Source: JAVKSL01 sp039583695 (GTDB lineage Bacteria > Actinomycetota > Acidimicrobiia > Acidimicrobiales > JAJPHD01). From it: DNA of 43,211 bases. Shown one piece after another: positions 39,484-43,211 of this stretch. Location: the NCBI GenBank assembly GCA_039583695.1, contig JAVKSL010000014.1, positions 1-43,211 of the forward strand, read 5' to 3'. Under the pieces are notes generated by a model. It ran no database searches. It worked only from the letters and a program-made list of their open reading frames with translations, and was not told the DNA's origin. The position numbers and the translations under genes are program-made. The first letter of the stretch is position 1. Every line of letters begins with the position of its first letter.

Positions 39484-40872
39484 GTGGGAATCGAGATTCA
39501 GACTTTTCGTGCCTCGGAGTTGGGCAACTCCGCGTACCTCCTGGTCGATCAGGCCTCGGGGAGCGCCGTGGTCATCGACCCGGTGCGTGACACCGCTGGC
39601 TATCTGGAGTCAGCGAAGGCTCATGGAGTGACTGTCGCCTGGGCGTTGGAGACGCACGTCCACAACGATTTCGTCTCCGGAGCCCGGGAGCTCGTCGCCA
39701 GCATCGGTTCCCGCCTAGGAGCAAGCGCTCAAGCGGGGCTGCACTACCCCTACGAGGCGTTCGGCGACAACGAAGAGATCGAGCTTGGATCGTCCCGTCT
39801 GCGGGTGCTCGCCACCCCTGGCCACACCCCCGAGCACGTCGCCTACCTCCTTCTCGACCCCGAGGACCGCCCGCGGGCGTTGTTCTCCGGGGGGGCGCTG
39901 ATGGTGGGCACGGCGGCACGCACAGACCTGTTCGGCCCAGCACTTTCCTGGCGTTTCGCTCACGACCTGGAGCGGTCTCTCCGGGAAAAGATCTTGACTC
40001 TTCCGGACGACGTGGTCGTATACCCCACCCATGGAGGCGGCTCGTTCTGCGCAGTGGGGGCGGGTAGCGCCGCGTCGACCACTATCGGCGCGGAGCGCGC
40101 AGCCAACCCCCTCGCCCTGGCCAGCTCCTCCCGCCAGTTCGTCACCCGGTCCCTTACGGCCGGCCCTTACCCGGCGTACTACTCGAGGATGCGGGGGCTC
40201 AACCAGGCCGGCGCCCCCCTGATCGGACCCCGCCCTCCTATGCCGGCCGCACTCTGCCTGGCCGAGGTCGATTCCTGGACAGCGCAAGGGGCCTTGATAA
40301 TCGACGTACGATCGGCCTCGGCCTTCCGCGCTGGGCACATCCCCGCAGCGGTCGCAGCGGGCGCGGACGGCAATGTGTCGGGATGGATCGGATGGCTCGT
40401 CGGCCCCGAACGCTCACTGGTCCTGGTTGCCGACGCCGGACAGGCTGGAGCCTCCCAGGTCGCAGAGGCTGGCCGCCAGCTTACTCGCATCGGCTACGAC
40501 CGGGTGGCCGGTTACCTCGACGGCGGGATCGCGACCTGGACCGGCGCCGGACGCGATCTAGCGTCATACGAGACCACAAATGCCTCCGAGCTCGCCAAAC
40601 GGTTGGATTCCGACGAGGCAGTCGTCGTGCTCGACGTGCGCGAGGCGGCAGAATGGCACGCCGGGCACATTCCCGGGAGTGTCAATTTCCCGGCCCACGA
40701 GATCCCAACCGGCTCCCCCGATCTGCCCAGGGGCGTACCCCTGGCGGTCCATTGCGGGCATGAGTACCGAGCCACACTCGGCGCCAGCCTGCTGGAGCGG
40801 GCCGGCTACCAAAACCTCAACGTTCTGGACGACGGCTGGGACGGGTGGGCGGCCCTCGCCAGCCAAGCATGA
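39484..40872 (+). CDS. MBL-fold hydrolase with two rhodanese domains (persulfide dioxygenase-like)
   Basis: 462 residues from GTG 39484 (ribosome site GGGAGG); ATG 39472 is the alternative. Metallo-beta-lactamase fold with ETHVHNDFVSGA (HxHxD), ATPGHTPEHVAYLL and YPTHGGGSFC, as in persulfide dioxygenase/Blh-type enzymes that oxidise glutathione persulfide. Two rhodanese domains follow. The first (from IIDVRSASAFRAGHIPAA) lacks the catalytic Cys (VLVADAGQAG). The second (VVLDVREAAEWHAGHIPGS) has it (HCGHEYR). Overlaps the MFS gene by 4 nt. Confidence 0.92.
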   Translation: MGIEIQTFRASELGNSAYLLVDQASGSAVVIDPVRDTAGYLESAKAHGVTVAWALETHVHNDFVSGARELVASIGSRLGASAQAGLHYPYEAFGDNEEIELGSSRLRVLATPGHTPEHVAYLLLDPEDRPRALFSGGALMVGTAARTDLFGPALSWRFAHDLERSLREKILTLPDDVVVYPTHGGGSFCAVGAGSAASTTIGAERAANPLALASSSRQFVTRSLTAGPYPAYYSRMRGLNQAGAPLIGPRPPMPAALCLAEVDSWTAQGALIIDVRSASAFRAGHIPAAVAAGADGNVSGWIGWLVGPERSLVLVADAGQAGASQVAEAGRQLTRIGYDRVAGYLDGGIATWTGAGRDLASYETTNASELAKRLDSDEAVVVLDVREAAEWHAGHIPGSVNFPAHEIPTGSPDLPRGVPLAVHCGHEYRATLGASLLERAGYQNLNVLDDGWDGWAALASQA

Positions 40873-42239
40873 CCAACCATCCGTCGGTGCGCGGCCGCGC
40901 AGCGCGTCCCGGGTCTGAGCCAGGCACCGGGTCTGAGCCAGGCACCGCCGCAGCCCGCCCGCACCGCCTGGGCCTGGGCGAGAACTGGGCTCAGTTCTCC
41001 ATCTTCACGCTCCTCACGCTGCTCATCGGGATTACCATCGGCGTCGAACGCGTAGCCCTGCCACCCCTCGCCCATCACGCCTTCGGGATCACCTCGATCC
41101 TCTACACCGTCTCGTTCGTCGCCGCCTTCGGAGCGGTCAAAGCGGTTATGAACCTGGTCTCAGGCCGCCTGTCGGATCACCACGGCCGCAAGACCCTTCT
41201 CCTCATCGGCTGGGCGTTCGCGGTCCCCTTCGCTCTTTTGATCATCTTCGCCCAGGCCTGGTGGTGGGTCGTTATCGCCAACCTGTTCCTCGGCGTCAAC
41301 CAGGGCCTGACCTGGACCATGGCCGTCACCGCCAAGATCGACCTCGTCGGCCCGGTCAACCGGGGACTCGCCGTCGGGATCGACGAGTCCGCCGGTTACA
41401 TCGGCGTCGGTCTCGGTGGGTTCGCATCCGGGCTGCTCGTCAGCTCCTACGGGCTGCGGCCCGCCCCCTACCTCCTCGCCCTCGGCGTCGTCGCCATCGG
41501 CGCCCTGCTAACGGTGGGTCCGGCCAAAGAGACCCTCCCGTGGGCCCAGGCCGAGGCTGCGCACCGGCAAAGCCCCAACACGGCCCCCGAACCGACCCCG
41601 AAGCTGTCCAGGCTGGCCAGCTACATGAGCTGGCACGACAAGGGGATGCTGGCCATCTGCCAGGCTGGGCTCCTCAACAAGTTCGTCGACAGTCTGGTCA
41701 TCGGGTTCTTTCCCCTCTACTTCCTCCACAAGGGCCTCAACCTGGCCACCGTTGGCATACTGGTCGGCGTCTACGCCTGGGTGTGGGGCCTTGGCCAGGT
41801 CGCCACCGGTGCCCTCGCCGACCGCATGGGGCGTAAACCGCCGATCACTGCCGGGATATTCCTCATCGGGGCGGGGATCGTCGCGATTCTTCTTGCCGCT
41901 AGCCTTCCCGTCTGGCTGGCTGACGCCGCAGTGATGGGCGCGGGCATGGCCCTGGTGTACCCCAACCTGATCTCAGCGGTGGGCGACGTCGCGCACCCGT
42001 CCTGGCGAGGCGGGGCCCTCGGCGTCTACCGCCTATGGCGTGACGCTGGCTACGCCATAGGTCCGCTCGTCTTGGGGGGAATAGCCCTCACCGGAGGCAT
42101 CACCGCCGCCCTGTGGGCTGGCGCCGCTCTCATGGGCCTCTCGGGCCTTTTCGTCCTCGTCGCCTTCCACGAAACTGAACCCGGCCGCCGGACGAGACGA
42201 CCTGCATGGGAAACACACCCCGACTGGATGTCCCCGTGA
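40869..42239 (+). CDS. Major facilitator superfamily transporter
   Basis: 456 residues from ATG 40869 (ATGA overlap). Twelve hydrophobic segments with MFS loop motifs GRLSDHHGRKTLLLIG (between helices 2 and 3) and ADRMGRKP (second half). Residues 14-26 are a double GSEPGT repeat from an 18-bp duplication in the cytoplasmic N-terminus. Tight coupling to the sulfur enzyme suggests export or import of a sulfur compound such as sulfite or thiosulfate; substrate not proven by sequence. Confidence 0.92.
   Translation: MTNHPSVRGRAARPGSEPGTGSEPGTAAARPHRLGLGENWAQFSIFTLLTLLIGITIGVERVALPPLAHHAFGITSILYTVSFVAAFGAVKAVMNLVSGRLSDHHGRKTLLLIGWAFAVPFALLIIFAQAWWWVVIANLFLGVNQGLTWTMAVTAKIDLVGPVNRGLAVGIDESAGYIGVGLGGFASGLLVSSYGLRPAPYLLALGVVAIGALLTVGPAKETLPWAQAEAAHRQSPNTAPEPTPKLSRLASYMSWHDKGMLAICQAGLLNKFVDSLVIGFFPLYFLHKGLNLATVGILVGVYAWVWGLGQVATGALADRMGRKPPITAGIFLIGAGIVAILLAASLPVWLADAAVMGAGMALVYPNLISAVGDVAHPSWRGGALGVYRLWRDAGYAIGPLVLGGIALTGGITAALWAGAALMGLSGLFVLVAFHETEPGRRTRRPAWETHPDWMSP
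40910..40945 (+). repeat. 18-bp tandem duplication in the MFS gene
   Basis: cgggtctgagccaggcac at 40910-40927 is repeated exactly at 40928-40945; codes GSEPGT twice in the N-terminal tail. Confidence 0.95.
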
Positions 42240-42388
42240 GGGAATGGCCGGTGGATGGTTCCTGCCAGAGCGGCCCATCGTGCTGTCCTTGGCTCGGCCC
42301 GGAGTTGGCCGGACCCGCTCGGCCGGGATACGGTCGGCCGGGACCCGCTCTGAGTTGGCCGGTCAAGTTTATTCGGTAGCGTGGGGAC
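42240..42388 (+). promoter_or_regulatory. Intergenic region with short repeats and leaderless-type promoter
   Basis: 149 bp before the aldo/keto reductase gene. Direct repeats: gagttggccgg (42302-42312 and 42352-42362), tcggccggga twice, gacccgctc twice. TAGCGT (42377-42382) stands 6 nt before ATG 42389, with TTGGCC 16 bp further up as a possible -35. Confidence 0.45.
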
Positions 42389-42694
42389 ATGCAGACACGC
42401 CATCTAGGGTCCCTGTCCGTCTCCGCCATCGGGCTCGGCTGCATGGGCATGTCCGAGTTCTACGGGAACGGCGACGACGACGAGTCCATCGCCACCATCC
42501 ACCGTGCCCTCGAGCTGGGCTGCACATTCCTCGACACCGCGGACATGTACGGGCCCTTCACCAACGAACGCCTGGTGGGTAGAGCCATCGCCGGACGCCG
42601 CGACGAGGTGGTAGTAGCCACCAAGTTCGGCAACGAGCGATGCGAGGACGGCTCATGGCTAGGAGTGAACGGCAGGCCGGAGTACGTACGGGCA
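42389..42694 (+). pseudogene. Aldo/keto reductase, truncated by insertion
   Basis: The first about 100 residues are a normal aldo/keto reductase: MQTRHLGSLSVSAIGLGCMG, ALELGCTFLDTADMYGPFTNERLVG with the catalytic D and Y, AGRRDEVVVATKFGN, and GVNGRPEYVRA. After that point (about 42692) family resemblance stops, and the frame runs on through unrelated DNA to 42991. The missing two thirds, including the rest of the barrel, make it non-functional. The IS30-like remains directly behind it are the probable cause. Confidence 0.85.
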
Positions 42695-43211
42695 GGCCCT
42701 CCCCCCTCAGACCGGACACCCCGAGCCAGCGCCGGCTGGGAAAGGATGCTTGGGTTCAGACGGTCGGCGCAACGCTCCCCGTACAGTGAGGTCTCTTGTT
42801 TTTGTCGAAGAAGGCTTTGTTGGAAGCAGGCTCAGTTCTGGGAGTTGATCCGGCAGGGAAGCCGAACACCGCGGCGTGTGAGGCGGTGGGCGTGGATCGC
42901 CGTCAGGGGTTGCGATGGCGTACTGCTGTTGGGGGGAACGTTCCTCGGCGACCGGGCGGCGGCGTCGGGCAGGTACCTGAGCTTGGAATGACGCCTGAGG
43001 ATCGCCGACCTCGTGATCACGGGGGTGTCTGTGAGCGACATCGCGGTGGAGCTGGGCCGGTCGAAGTCGACGATCTGTCGTGAACTGGCCCGCAACGGTT
43101 CCGCCCGTGGGAGGCACGAGCCGTACGCCGCTCAGACCTAAATTCGCGAGATCCTTTCGGAGCCTTACATGCAGATAAGTACAGTGATGTGGTTCACCGA
43201 GGAATCTCGTG
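42695..43211 (+). mobile_element. Decayed IS30-family element (partial)
   Basis: Begins where the aldo/keto reductase breaks off and continues to the window end. The left terminal repeat could not be defined. It contains IS30-type transposase remains in two frames with stops, listed separately. An imperfect inverted repeat (43146-43160 against 43197-43211, arms around CGAGATcctttCGG) lies at the right edge of the window and may belong to another element. Confidence 0.65.
42796..43140 (+). pseudogene. IS30-type transposase fragment, frameshifted, with internal stops
   Basis: N-terminal piece in one frame (LSKKALLEAGSVLGVDPAG, VGVDRRQGLRWRT) matches the first helix-turn-helix of IS30-group transposases. 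A shift then leads to GRYLSLE, a TGA where the family has a residue, RLRIADLVITGVSVSDIAVE and LGRSKSTICRELARNGSARG (HTH_38), and a TAA at 43139-43141. The DDE catalytic domain is absent up to the window edge. Confidence 0.75.

Noticed and set aside
40806..41078. Minus-strand frame over the MFS start
   Set aside because: Shadow of two well-supported overlapping plus-strand genes.
42389..42991. Single 200-residue aldo/keto reductase
   Set aside because: Family resemblance ends near residue 101; the remainder is a frame through the inserted element.

Overview
The window is high-GC DNA from a draft or metagenome assembly: it holds a 100-N gap at 5527-5626. It reads as an actinobacterium, most likely a deep-branching, Acidimicrobiia-like one, but the exact class is an inference. 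Supporting signs are the adjacent SCO1664 / DUF3090 / MSMEG_4193-type trio, a DUF3107 gene, a PdtaS-type histidine kinase, an MptB-like mannosyltransferase, a family-5 uracil-DNA glycosylase, many GTG/TTG starts, and TANNNT hexamers 6-8 nt before start codons (leaderless promoters). No rRNA, tRNA or CRISPR array was seen.

Layout. 1-3332 (-): peptide-type ABC importer (fused double ATPase, then lipoprotein binding protein running off the left edge). 3529-5961 (+): D-Ala-D-Ala carboxypeptidase and an EamA transporter split by the gap. 6021-8732 (-): HtrA-type protease and homoserine kinase. 8823-11318 (+): a PHP phosphoesterase fused in frame to a PdtaS-like sensor kinase. 11289-12466 (-): RsbW-like anti-sigma factor and SigF/SigB-like sigma factor. 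12614-16459 (+): EtfB-EtfA, then an ECF sigma factor overlapping a membrane-anchored beta-propeller protein. 16567-18427 (-): the actinobacterial trio. 18454-19233 (+): UdgB. 19200-21965 (-): SCO1-like protein, FrhB-like iron-sulfur flavoprotein and a lipoprotein. 22197-24087 (+): DEAD-box helicase and PIG-L deacetylase. 24124-26538 (-): GT-C mannosyltransferase and GT2 polyprenol-phosphate glycosyltransferase. 26756-31160 (+): small membrane protein, then zwf-rpiA-pgi. 31477-32808 (-): CaCA antiporter and DUF3107. 32926-34047 (+): dGTPase. 34379-36720 (-): a tightly overlapping operon of two Cys-Cys membrane proteins and two TlpA-like thioredoxins. 37153-38534 (-): BlaI-type repressor and M56 peptidase. 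38639-42239 (+): ArsR-rhodanese, beta-lactamase-fold/rhodanese enzyme and MFS exporter, probably a persulfide/sulfane-sulfur unit. 42389-end: aldo/keto reductase cut off by a decayed IS30-type element.

The most unusual general feature is a set of exact 18-bp (six-codon) in-frame tandem repeats, each with a different sequence, in at least seven unrelated genes (EamA, HtrA, UdgB, RpiA, Pgi, dGTPase, MFS), plus a related 18-bp array in the thrB promoter region. Other points of note are a 39-bp interspersed palindromic element present in two convergent intergenic regions, an interleaved A-B-A'-B' inverted repeat after the EamA gene, the PHP-kinase fusion, the CC/TlpA operon, and a shared 15-bp motif over the starts of the ArsR and MBL-rhodanese transcription units.
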